Positions 8,238 to 15,865 of a stretch of 37,157 bases of DNA are shown here, piece by piece. The position numbers and the translations under genes are program-made. The notes below the pieces were generated by a model. It did no database searches. It saw only the letters and a program-made list of their open reading frames with translations, and was not told where the DNA came from. Within the stretch, counting starts at the first letter, position 1. Every line of letters starts with the position of its first letter. This DNA is from Streptomyces griseus (GTDB lineage: Bacteria; Bdellovibrionota; Bdellovibrionia; Bdellovibrionales; Bdellovibrionaceae), in NCBI GenBank assembly GCA_943330705.2, contig CALQIT020000023.1:1-37157 (forward strand), in the 5' to 3' direction.

Positions 8238-9513
8238 GCACTGTTTTATGGGCTGGGATTTCAAAAACGAATCGGGTGTGCTCGCTGCTTGGATCAAGAA
8301 AAAGTCTTCCCCCATGAGATGACGCAATTGATTTTGAAATGCTAAGGCCAATTCCAGTTCCCTGATTGGAAGATTTTGTTGAAAAGAAGGGCTCCATAAT
8401 TTTCGCCCGCAGTTCTTTTGAAATTCCCTCGCCGCTATCTTCAATCCATATTTGGTCAACAATGCCATCACTGTGAAAGCCAATTCTAAGCCAGCGTTCT
8501 TGACGATGTTCGATTGCGTCGGCAGCATTGTTGATCAAGTTTATTAGGACTTGCATCAGTTGCACTGGCCGGCAATTCACTTTTGCAGTTTCTGGAATTT
8601 CCACATTAATTTTAATCGAGATTCGATCTATCTTTTCTCGGCATATGACTAAGGCGTCAGTTAGTACGGCCAGGGCCGAAGTTTCCTCTAGCGGATCGTT
8701 TGCGCCCTCGCGGGAAAGGGCCTTGACGGCTTTAATAATTTTATTGATTCGGGTTGCCGTCGCTTCGATACGATGAAGGCTTTCAAGGGCCAAGGCCTGA
8801 TCGTAAGCACCTTTTTCAATGGTTTTCCTAAGAATGATTGATTTTCCGATAATGACTGTTAAGGGATTATATATTTCATGGGCCATGCCTGCAGCCATTT
8901 CCCCTAAGGATCTCATTTTTCCAGTTTCTAAAAGTTGTTGCTGATGAAAAAGTACGTCGCTTTCTTGATCAAGCCTGTCCTGAATGTGTCCTTGCCTGGC
9001 AATAGTAATTAAAAAAGTCACAACCAGCACCAGCAGGCTGCATCCGACATAGAAGTAGGGTGAAGAGATTGGCGAATTCAGTACCGCGATGGAAAGAAGA
9101 AAATTAAGCAGCGAAATACTCAGCAGTTCTTTTTTGCTATCAATAAAATAGATGGCAGTCACCAGCGCAAGGTAGTGTCCCCAAAAGTTAGCAAGGTCAT
9201 ATTGATTTTTCCATAGAGTGTAGTGCCCAATACAGGTCATTGTTAACGCTGCAAAAAATGGCAATCTTATTTGCAGCCGGAGTTGCTTCTCAGATTGAAG
9301 TAGCGACAAAGGACCCGGCGTTAGGCTAGCAATGTAGATAGCTATAAGAACTGCGGTTGCAAAGATCCGAGCTGCAAGGTTCGCAGTCGCTGTTGGCGTT
9401 ACGTAGGTTACAACATAGCCCCACGGAATAACGGTAATGATACCCATCGAAAGAACGATTCGATAGCGACTTAGAAACTTTGAATTGAGTACCAAACCAT
9501 TCGTGTTTAGCAT
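8227..9513 (-). CDS. Orphan membrane-bound sensor histidine kinase
   Basis: 428 residues. The first 175 residues form about six membrane helices without an obvious periplasmic sensor domain, so the stimulus may be sensed in the membrane. A linker leads to the HisKA domain with the H-box GEMAAGMAHEIYNPLTV (His212), then the HATPase domain with N-box LINLINNAADAIEH, G1 DSGEGIS, F-box PFFSTK and G2 GTGIGLSISKS. All catalytic motifs are intact. There is no response regulator next to it, so its partner is elsewhere. A second orphan kinase of the same plan is encoded at 32.3 kb. It is convergent with the persulfide dioxygenase gene and overlaps it by 11 bases. Confidence 0.88.
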   Translation of the reverse strand: MLNTNGLVLNSKFLSRYRIVLSMGIITVIPWGYVVTYVTPTATANLAARIFATAVLIAIYIASLTPGPLSLLQSEKQLRLQIRLPFFAALTMTCIGHYTLWKNQYDLANFWGHYLALVTAIYFIDSKKELLSISLLNFLLSIAVLNSPISSPYFYVGCSLLVLVVTFLITIARQGHIQDRLDQESDVLFHQQQLLETGKMRSLGEMAAGMAHEIYNPLTVIIGKSIILRKTIEKGAYDQALALESLHRIEATATRINKIIKAVKALSREGANDPLEETSALAVLTDALVICREKIDRISIKINVEIPETAKVNCRPVQLMQVLINLINNAADAIEHRQERWLRIGFHSDGIVDQIWIEDSGEGISKELRAKIMEPFFSTKSSNQGTGIGLSISKSIASSHGGRLFLDPSSEHTRFVFEIPAHKTVLSL

Positions 9514-9811
9514 TGTTACCTAACTAGTCTGTCGGTTTGAATCTTCATTTTCTTAATAGATGAATATCTGTATCTATACATAAAAACACATAAAATTGAA
9601 TTTACATTAAAGCAAGTTAGTTTATTAATTAATAATTAGTGGCACTAGGGCAGGGTTTCTACATCAATTTTTCGTTAACTAATTGATTTCATTTATAAAC
9701 AGGGAATTTTAAAAAATCTTGTCGTTTGATTTTTTGAAGACAATCCGCAGCGAAACTATGGTGGCTCATAGGTGGCTCTGCAGTGCGTCCCTATAGGGGC
9801 ATTGGTCCCGA
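9514..9811. other. AT-rich intergenic stretch with two perfect palindromes
   Basis: About 300 bases without a gene. The left part (9514-9720) is very AT-rich and should hold the kinase promoter. The right part has a direct repeat of GGTGGCTC (about 9761-9777), the palindrome CCCTATAGGG (9789-9798) and CCGACTAGTCGG (9808-9819), the latter spanning the stop codon of the DUF547 gene. No ORF or RNA gene is recognisable. Confidence 0.5.
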
Positions 9812-10609
9812 CTAGTCGGCGGTATTGAGTGTCCAATCGTAGTCCAGGTACTTTAATTTAAGATCAGTTTTAATAAGCTTTTCCTTAACTGCTGGAGTGA
9901 GATCCATGTATGTCAGTAGAAAGTTTTTTAGAGATTTGGTTTTGCTACTTTTTTCAAAATCGTCTTTGTACCATTTAAAAATTGCCGAGACCTGAAGGGA
10001 GTCAGACTTGGCATCGTAAATATTTCGTTTTGAGTCCGAAAGAAAAAGTTTCGCTGCTTGGTCCAATTGCGCGTCCAACCTATCAGCAACGAATGGGGTG
10101 CTTAGCAATGCGGGACAGCCCTTTGAAGCACAATTAAAGGCCATGTGCATTCGCGGATCATCAAAATTGGGGCGAGCCAGTTCATGCTCAATTCGGTCAA
10201 GACTACTTTCGCTACCAAGAAATTGGAAAAATTTAATTTTCCAGGAATTTTTAAAAATGCTGCCGATGTCCTTGATCGACTTTAATGGCTTTTCTTTGGA
10301 ATGATTGTTTAAAATATGTTTTATCGTAAATGCGTTGTAGCTGTTAAACAAAAAGGCAAGTTTCTGACTGGAGTTCCAGCCGTTGTATTCATTGATCGTG
10401 ACTACGGGGACCTCTTTTAGAAAGTGATCTAAGGCTGCGCTATTTTCTTTAAGCTCAAGATATTTCACCTTAGTGACTGGTCCGTTTACAACGGTAAATT
10501 TGCTAAGGACTTCCGCCCATTTTAAATAGGAATGATCAAAGGCAAAGCTTGAGTTTGCAGATAATAAAATTCCGATGAAAGTGGTCGCTATGCTAATAAT
10601 TGATCGCAC
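9812..10609 (-). CDS. Exported DUF547 domain protein
   Basis: 265 residues from a GTG at 10609 with AGGAG 6 bases upstream. A Sec signal peptide (about 1-23, ending SSFA) precedes a DUF547 domain: KLAFLFNSYNAFTIKHIL, SIKDIGSIFKNSWK, the segment LDRIEHE, then DPRMHMAFNCASKGCPALLSTPF, where the His and two Cys residues are the hallmark of the family. DUF547 proteins are periplasmic or secreted and resemble cysteine-peptidase or transglutaminase folds, but no activity is established. It is the last of three minus-strand genes coding for exported proteins, starting about 55 bases after the preceding stop. Confidence 0.85.
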   Translation of the reverse strand: MRSIISIATTFIGILLSANSSFAFDHSYLKWAEVLSKFTVVNGPVTKVKYLELKENSAALDHFLKEVPVVTINEYNGWNSSQKLAFLFNSYNAFTIKHILNNHSKEKPLKSIKDIGSIFKNSWKIKFFQFLGSESSLDRIEHELARPNFDDPRMHMAFNCASKGCPALLSTPFVADRLDAQLDQAAKLFLSDSKRNIYDAKSDSLQVSAIFKWYKDDFEKSSKTKSLKNFLLTYMDLTPAVKEKLIKTDLKLKYLDYDWTLNTAD

Positions 10610-10663
10610 TGTGGGCTCCTTTTTCTATTCGCTATTGTGACTGAAAATGGAATGAGTGCGAAG

Positions 10664-11293
10664 TCATTCCTGAATGTCGAGTTCAATTTTTTTTATCAAC
10701 ACAGAAAAACTAGACTTGGTGTCGTCGCCATCAGGACTAATCCACAATGCGGCAGTTGGTTGAGGTCTGTCCCACCTGTAGTTTAGGTTGTAAGTGGACT
10801 TTGAATTTTCAATAATTCCCACGACTTTCTCTTGCAACAACTTGCTATGCGGGTGCGCGCGCGATTGTCCCATATGGCTGGGTTGAGTGTCTAAATTCAG
10901 AAAATAAATTTTATCAATCCCTTGTCCCTTTGGGGCGAGGTCAAATAGTTGCTTCACCCACGGCGGGGCCATCCACCTTTTGAATTCGGACAAAGTGTTC
11001 TGGCCAGGAGCTACAAATCCTATGCGAAAAGGAGCGTCTTCGCTCCAGCGGTCGTTTGCTGGAGGTAAGTCCCCTTGAAATTCAAGAGTTAAGTGAGCTG
11101 CTTGCACACTAACTGTCTTTGGAAGTCTGAAGACCAGGGGGCTTGCAGACTTCTCAATATTAATTTTAATTCCCTCTTTGAGGTAGGAGATTCGATTTCC
11201 TGGGATTTTTTTATATGAAACTTCGGTCCATTGGTCACTTTTTTCCAATGGAATAATCAGAAGTCCAACAAATGTCAGATTACGAAGTGTCAT
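10664..11293 (-). CDS. Exported protein of unknown function in cytochrome operon
   Basis: About 209 residues from the ATG at 11293, preceded by GGAAG at a good distance; a TTG four codons further upstream is possible. The N-terminus (MTLRNLTFVGLLIIPL) is a hydrophobic export signal. The mature part is beta-rich with GDLPPANDRWSEDAPFRIGF and a late acidic stretch ALWISPDGDDTKSSFSVLIKKIEL. The pattern recalls DUF3047-like proteins, but I cannot assign it safely. It starts 32 bases after the diheme cytochrome/barrel gene and precedes the DUF547 gene, so it is probably part of the same envelope system. Confidence 0.7.
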   Translation of the reverse strand: MTLRNLTFVGLLIIPLEKSDQWTEVSYKKIPGNRISYLKEGIKINIEKSASPLVFRLPKTVSVQAAHLTLEFQGDLPPANDRWSEDAPFRIGFVAPGQNTLSEFKRWMAPPWVKQLFDLAPKGQGIDKIYFLNLDTQPSHMGQSRAHPHSKLLQEKVVGIIENSKSTYNLNYRWDRPQPTAALWISPDGDDTKSSFSVLIKKIELDIQE

Positions 11294-11325
11294 TGAGGCT
11301 TCCAAGTTAAGCGTGCCGGCATTTG

Positions 11326-12798
11326 TCAGTAGAAAAAGTGAAACTGGCCCTGCACATACCTATTATCAGTTTCATATCCAGCAACGGTTCCCACTGTGTC
11401 CGCTGTATCTTTTCTTTGAATGGAAAGAATCTCTAATTCCATGCCTGGCATGATAAAGCTTTTAAGTCCAAAGCCGACTTCGCTGGCCTTGCCTTGCTTG
11501 AGACCGGTGCTGCTATTGATGGATCCGTAATTTAACATTAAATAGTTTTCTCGCCAGAAACGATACTTATTCTGGAGTGAAATCACCATGCCCTCGTCCT
11601 TGGCGGTTGATGTTTCTCTTGAAATTTTTACGATGTCAAAATTTGGAATATAATCTTTAGCCATTCCGCCAATTGCGAAAGATGTCATCTTCCTATTAAT
11701 CGGCAAGCCGCCCACTTGAGATTTTGTATCGAAATACGAAATTGTTGCCGAAGCCCCAAGGGTAATCCAGCGCCCGCCCAAATTGAAACCATAGCCATTT
11801 GCATTCAACTGCTCAGTACTACCGGTCGATGAATTTCCTTGGAACAGATGGACATTCAGAAATGGAATATTGGGGGCCAAGCCAATCGTCGTCGCCCGGT
11901 ATACCGCTCCATAGCCAAGGCCAGTGATTTTGCTGAGCATTGAGTTATGGTCCGGATCGTAATTTCCAAACATGGGACGATATAGCCCTGTCATAATGTA
12001 GGTATTGTAGGGCATATCATCAATTATGGCATAGGCTGAACGAACACTGGCAGACTGAGTGTAGCCTTGAAAATATTCAGTTTGTCCGGGATTCGCAAAG
12101 GCTGCTTCTGTAACCAAGGTGAATTTTTTTATAGGGGTCAGAGCAACGCCAAGGTCAGCTGACATGAGCCAATCTTTTTTTGTTTTGACACCTGTGTTGT
12201 CAGTTTTCTCAATATGAAAATACCTAAGGCCACCACCTGAGATTAAAACATCGTCATTTCTTTTGCCACGCAGCGGATCGTGTTTTGGAACCTGGGCCAT
12301 GAATTTGGCAGAGTTAAGCTCGGTCTCTTTGTAGTAGGCCCCTTTGGCCCGATCAAAATCCTGATCTTGCAAATTGGTTCTAGTCGTTTTGTAAGTGATG
12401 CCTTCGTTAACAATTTTTTGAATAAATTCTTTTCTTTTTTCAGGATCTTTGGGCGCATTGTTGTCAATATAGTTTTGCAAATTGGGTTTGGTGTAATCTT
12501 GTTTCGATGAAATTTCTGGTCGACCATCACCTAATCGCCACCAACTGGGTGAAGTCGAGTACAGCCAGTACTTCTGATTCCAGGCCCCGTATTGATTGCG
12601 GATGCCACCGCCATTTGGATTCACATGGCATCCTTGGCAACTAAGGGTGCAGCGACGATCAGCCGGTGCAACATTCAATCGGCCGGGTGCGTGGCAAGCT
12701 GCACAGTTCTGCGCATAGCGATTGGCAAGCCAAGGCTCCGCGAAGGCGCTTGAGCTAAGAAGTAAAAAACTGAAAAATAATTTAAGTTGAAGCGTCAT
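11326..12798 (-). CDS. Diheme cytochrome c fused to an outer-membrane beta-barrel
   Basis: 490 residues from the ATG at 12798, chosen because AGGAG lies 8 bases upstream (12807-12811) and a clean signal peptide follows (MTLQLKLFFSFLLLSSSAFA). Immediately after it come two c-type heme sites, CAACH and CQGCH, within a 30-residue segment, then GGGIRNQYGAWNQKYW. The remaining 380 residues alternate short hydrophobic strands and turns (GGGLRYFHIEK, DWLMSADLGVALTP, MTGLYRPMFG, GYGFNLGGRWITLGAS) and end in QFHFFY, as in an outer-membrane barrel. The arrangement suggests a one-chain conduit carrying electrons through or to the outer membrane. First gene of a three-gene operon. Confidence 0.8.
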   Translation of the reverse strand: MTLQLKLFFSFLLLSSSAFAEPWLANRYAQNCAACHAPGRLNVAPADRRCTLSCQGCHVNPNGGGIRNQYGAWNQKYWLYSTSPSWWRLGDGRPEISSKQDYTKPNLQNYIDNNAPKDPEKRKEFIQKIVNEGITYKTTRTNLQDQDFDRAKGAYYKETELNSAKFMAQVPKHDPLRGKRNDDVLISGGGLRYFHIEKTDNTGVKTKKDWLMSADLGVALTPIKKFTLVTEAAFANPGQTEYFQGYTQSASVRSAYAIIDDMPYNTYIMTGLYRPMFGNYDPDHNSMLSKITGLGYGAVYRATTIGLAPNIPFLNVHLFQGNSSTGSTEQLNANGYGFNLGGRWITLGASATISYFDTKSQVGGLPINRKMTSFAIGGMAKDYIPNFDIVKISRETSTAKDEGMVISLQNKYRFWRENYLMLNYGSINSSTGLKQGKASEVGFGLKSFIMPGMELEILSIQRKDTADTVGTVAGYETDNRYVQGQFHFFY

Positions 12799-13064
12799 CC
12801 GAAAATCTCCTGAAAAATATTGTGTTTTCAAAACGAAGCTATGTCACGTTTCAAAAGCAGGATATAGGCGCGAGAAGTTCGCCCAATGTAGCGTAGTGTC
12901 AATAGGAGCTTGCGAGGCCCAAGACGCTCAGTGTGAAGCTCAGTGTGAAGCTCAGCGGAAATTTGCAGCAAGTTGGTCTGTACTTCCGCGCCCACTGAGT
13001 TTAGCGTTTACTCATTTGATTGATGCAACAATGTATGTTCCGGAAACTGCCCGGGAGGCGATTG
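12799..13064. promoter_or_regulatory. Divergent control region between cytochrome operon and arsenosugar operon
   Basis: 266 bases. Contains GGCG/CGCC around 12868-12884, a 12-bp tandem repeat (12926-12955), and an inverted repeat GCGGAA (12955-12960) / TTCCGC (12984-12989) enclosed by CTCAG (12951-12955) / CTGAG (12995-12999). These could fold into a structured leader for the plus-strand operon. No clear -35/-10 pair was found. Confidence 0.35.
12926..12955 (+). repeat. 12-bp tandem repeat upstream of arsenosugar operon
   Basis: Unit GCTCAGTGTGAA occurs at 12926-12937 and 12938-12949, followed by a partial third copy GCTCAG (12950-12955). Confidence 0.8.
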
Positions 13065-13400
13065 ATGTCTGAGACCTACTACAAACCTGAGGATTTAAAG
13101 AAGTTTCCTGCGATTGCTGATTTTCAGCCCGAGTTGGCAAAGAAGTTTTTTGATTGGTACGGCCCTGTTTTTGCCGAAGGCGCATTGACAGCACGGGAAA
13201 AGTCCCTCATTGCCTTGGCGGTGGCACATGCCGTTCAGTGTCCGTATTGCATTGATGCCTATACTGTGGACACTATGGAAAAAGGGGTAACGGAGGCTCA
13301 AATGATGGAAGCCGTTCACGTCGCCGCGGCCATTCGCGGAGGAGCCTCCTTGGTCCACGGGGTGCAAATGATGAATAAAGCAAAAAAATTAGGAATGTAA
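13065..13400 (+). CDS. Arsenosugar-associated peroxidase-like protein (carboxymuconolactone decarboxylase/AhpD family)
   Basis: 111 residues from the ATG at 13065, preceded by GGGAGG; the frame opens earlier at 13020 but without support. The all-helical CMD fold carries the AhpD-type redox motif CPYC (Cys59, Cys62) followed by DAYT and a later AAAIRGGASLVHGV segment. Members of this subfamily are found next to radical-SAM ArsS; in some bacteria one of the cysteines is selenocysteine, but here both are cysteine. It may act as a peroxidase-like or thiol-handling partner in organoarsenic synthesis; its precise reaction is not established. It lies 16 bases upstream of arsS in the same operon. Confidence 0.85.
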   Translation: MSETYYKPEDLKKFPAIADFQPELAKKFFDWYGPVFAEGALTAREKSLIALAVAHAVQCPYCIDAYTVDTMEKGVTEAQMMEAVHVAAAIRGGASLVHGVQMMNKAKKLGM

Positions 13401-13416
13401 ACAAGGGAGCAGTAGC

Positions 13417-14397
13417 GTGGATGGTTCAAGGCAACCTTTGCCAAGTTTTTCAGAAAAGCTGCAGCCATTGGGTTTGTTGCCACTGAGGCCAACACAAATT
13501 GAAATTTTACAGATCAATTTTGGCAAACTTTGCAATCAAACTTGCAAGCATTGTCATGTCGATGCGGGCCCAGATCGTCGCGAAAATATGACCCGAGATT
13601 CGATGGAAAGAATTTTAAGTATTTTGCAGGAGGAGCCCATTCTGACAGTTGACATCACCGGTGGGGCTCCGGAATTGAATCCGAATTTTCGCTGGTTTGT
13701 GGAGCAGGCTACTGCTTTGGGAAAGGCGGTTTTGGTTCGCTGCAATCTGACCGTTATCCTGGCTAACAAAAAATACAATGATTTGCCGATATTTTATGCC
13801 AAACACAAGGTCCATGTTGTTTCTTCGTTGCCTCATTACACCAAAGGAATGACGGATCGGCAGCGGGGTGATGGGGTATTTGAGGATTCAATTAAGGCAT
13901 TAAAAATGTTAAACCTTGTTGGCTATGGCCGCGAGGGTACTGGGCTGATTTTGGATTTGGTCTACAATCCGGTTGGTGCTTTTTTACCGGGCTCGCAAAA
14001 AGCCTTGCAGCAGGATTTCAAATTAGCTTTAAAAAAAGACTTCGATATTGAATTCAATAATTTATTTACAATTACCAATATGCCAATCTCCCGTTACAAA
14101 GATTGGCTCGTCCAAAGTGGAAATTTCGAAAGCTACATGGAGAAAATTGTGAATGCCTTCAATCCAGCGGCTGCCAAGGGGGTAATGTGTCGCAATACAA
14201 TTTCCATTGGCTGGGATGGTAAACTCTACGATTGTGATTTTAATCAAATGTTGGAAATGAAACTCGAAGGCGTTGGTCATATCAATCAGTGGGATCGAAA
14301 GTTTTTGCAAAACAGAAATATTTTGCTAGGACAACATTGCTATGGCTGCACCGCTGGGTCAGGATCAAGTTGCACAGGCGCCTTAGAGTCGCCTTAA
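13417..14397 (+). CDS. arsS: Arsenosugar biosynthesis radical SAM protein ArsS
   Basis: 326 residues from a GTG with AAGGGAG 7 bases upstream. The radical-SAM motif is CNQTCKHC (Cys39, Cys43, Cys46), after INFGKLCN, and the ITGGAPELNPNF and DLVYNPVGAFLPG segments match the ArsS family. The C-terminal DUF3641 region has MCRNTISIGWDGKLYDCDFNQ and the Cys-rich end HCYGCTAGSGSSC, probably an auxiliary cluster. ArsS is known to transfer the 5'-deoxyadenosyl group to dimethylarsinous acid, giving dimethylarsinoyl-deoxyadenosine, the first committed arsenosugar intermediate. The arsenic methyltransferase ArsM that supplies the substrate is not in this window. The last codons form the first copy of a 26-bp tandem repeat. 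Confidence 0.93.
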   Translation: MDGSRQPLPSFSEKLQPLGLLPLRPTQIEILQINFGKLCNQTCKHCHVDAGPDRRENMTRDSMERILSILQEEPILTVDITGGAPELNPNFRWFVEQATALGKAVLVRCNLTVILANKKYNDLPIFYAKHKVHVVSSLPHYTKGMTDRQRGDGVFEDSIKALKMLNLVGYGREGTGLILDLVYNPVGAFLPGSQKALQQDFKLALKKDFDIEFNNLFTITNMPISRYKDWLVQSGNFESYMEKIVNAFNPAAAKGVMCRNTISIGWDGKLYDCDFNQMLEMKLEGVGHINQWDRKFLQNRNILLGQHCYGCTAGSGSSCTGALESP

Positions 14398-14446
14398 AAA
14401 CAGGCGCCTTAGAGTCGCCTTAAAAACAGGCGCCCTAGAGTCTTAA
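14375..14446 (+). repeat. 26-bp tandem repeat across the arsS stop; possible terminator for the minus-strand operon
   Basis: Two identical 26-bp units (14375-14400, 14401-14426) and a diverged third copy (14427-14446, three bases shorter). The first copy includes the arsS stop codon. Each full unit contains AGGCG...CGCCT separated by 9 bases. Read on the minus strand, copy two is followed by GTTTTT, so the array could end the transcript of the convergent glycosyltransferase genes. Confidence 0.75.
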
Positions 14447-14458
14447 GGCAGCGGGGAT

Positions 14459-15151
14459 TTAAATCCCTGTTGTCGCGACAGTTTGAAGCCAGCTTAATAG
14501 TGTGTTTTGTGCCGTATTTCGCTCTGCTAGCTGGCTCAGCTCTTGATAAAGAATTGGCAAATCTTCCTTGAAATCGACGTCCGTCAAAGTTGAAAGTTCA
14601 AGGACGCGACCTTTGCTTTGTAAAAGCTGCAGAAGGCAATCCGAAGTATCCGCATGACTAAAGGGAACAGAATTCCATTCGTCGAGTTCGAGTTTCAAGC
14701 GGCTACCCAACAGATAGAACCCACCGTCTAGGGACCGGCCTAAGACAAAGTCATAGTTTTCGCCTTGCAATGTTTGATGAACATCTTTGATCAGTGAAAA
14801 AGGCAATTGGGGCGAATCGGTGCCAATAAATATAAAGTGGTGATAGCTAGAAAGTTGTTGTTGGGTGGAATAGAGGCGGTCACCAAGGCTGCCCGAGCCT
14901 TGTTCTAGGCAGTTCTCAGTCTGCCAAAAACTATTTTGTCTCGAGTCTTTTTCGGCAAGAGTCCAGACCGCTTGCAAAGAAAGACCGCTGTTTTTAATCT
15001 GCATCGTTAGTTCGAACTGACAATTTAGGCATAGCCGAAAAAAATGTTCGGCCATTTCTTGCCCCAGATCAGCACCCAGTCTGGTTTTAGCAGGGGTTAG
15101 CCCTGGCGTTTTAGAAAAAATTGCCAACACGCCCAAACTGTCGCAAGTCAT
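14459..15151 (-). CDS. TIGR04282-family arsenosugar biosynthesis glycosyltransferase (DUF2064)
   Basis: 231 residues from the ATG at 15151, which overlaps the stop of the upstream glycosyltransferase gene by 4 bases (ATGA); the frame is open for 35 more codons but these are the shadow of that gene. The GT-A-like fold shows GVLAIFSKTPGLTPAKTRLG near the N-terminus, the conserved IFIGTDSPQLP around residue 120 (nucleotide-sugar/metal site) and VLGRSLDGGFYLLG. The family is found with ArsS and TIGR04283 proteins and is thought to help build or modify the arsenosugar. Last gene of the minus-strand half of the arsenosugar cluster, facing arsS. Confidence 0.87.
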   Translation of the reverse strand: MTCDSLGVLAIFSKTPGLTPAKTRLGADLGQEMAEHFFRLCLNCQFELTMQIKNSGLSLQAVWTLAEKDSRQNSFWQTENCLEQGSGSLGDRLYSTQQQLSSYHHFIFIGTDSPQLPFSLIKDVHQTLQGENYDFVLGRSLDGGFYLLGSRLKLELDEWNSVPFSHADTSDCLLQLLQSKGRVLELSTLTDVDFKEDLPILYQELSQLAERNTAQNTLLSWLQTVATTGI

Positions 15152-15864
15152 TTCAAAACTCGCGATCGAAAAAAACGTTTTTTGATAAGTGCGAAAATCA
15201 TCGGCGCCGCTTGTTTGACTGTCGAGCGAAGATGAAACTGCGTTGTTTTGAACCAACCACGGTCTTGATACTTGCGGGGGCTTGTTTTTAAGGTGGATGC
15301 AATATTAAAAACACCAATTTTATTTAAATGGCACTTCCAAACAAAATGATGGTCTTCGCCAAATGGCCAATCTAGGGTGAACTTACCCAAGTTGTAAAAA
15401 ACTTCACGAGCAATGCAAAGCCCCTGATCGCCAAAGGGAAGTTTTAAGACACCGGAACGAAAGGCAACGCCCATTTCCGTAAGACGCATCAAGCGCGATC
15501 CATTTGCAAAACCAAGGCGAAAGAAAAGCAAATGCTTTGGATATTTACCTATTGCAGCGCTGAGTGATTCTAGGTTTTGATTTTCAATAATGCTATCAGC
15601 ATGTAAAAACCAGAGGTAATCGCCGCTAGCAATTTGTGCCGCAGCATTCATTTGCTGAGGCCGGCCGCGCGAACAAACAAGCCATTGCCAAGACGGTACC
15701 AGCGGAAAATCAGCAGGAGCTGCGTCGGTAGCTGCGATGATAACTTCTGATGTCCAAGCCAAATCCACAAGCTGCCGGATCAGCTGGCGCCACGAGGAAT
15801 CACCTTGTCCCACCGGAATAATAATGCTGATATTTTGCCTTGGGTGTGGCGACAGGTTTTGCAT
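15148..15864 (-). CDS. TIGR04283-family arsenosugar biosynthesis glycosyltransferase
   Basis: 238 residues from the ATG at 15864, one base after the stop of the MTA-phosphorylase gene. It is a family-2 type glycosyltransferase: ISIIIPVGQ at the N-terminus, then SRGRPQQMNAAAQIASGDYLWFLHADS, which holds the GRxxQMN and HAD metal/nucleotide motifs typical of TIGR04283, and FGDQGLCI in the acceptor region. FGEDHHFVWKCH lies near the C-terminus. No membrane segments are apparent. It probably works on the arsenic-bearing ribose released after adenine removal. It is coupled on both sides to neighbouring genes of the cluster. Confidence 0.9.
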   Translation of the reverse strand: MQNLSPHPRQNISIIIPVGQGDSSWRQLIRQLVDLAWTSEVIIAATDAAPADFPLVPSWQWLVCSRGRPQQMNAAAQIASGDYLWFLHADSIIENQNLESLSAAIGKYPKHLLFFRLGFANGSRLMRLTEMGVAFRSGVLKLPFGDQGLCIAREVFYNLGKFTLDWPFGEDHHFVWKCHLNKIGVFNIASTLKTSPRKYQDRGWFKTTQFHLRSTVKQAAPMIFALIKKRFFRSRVLK

Positions 15865-15865
15865 T

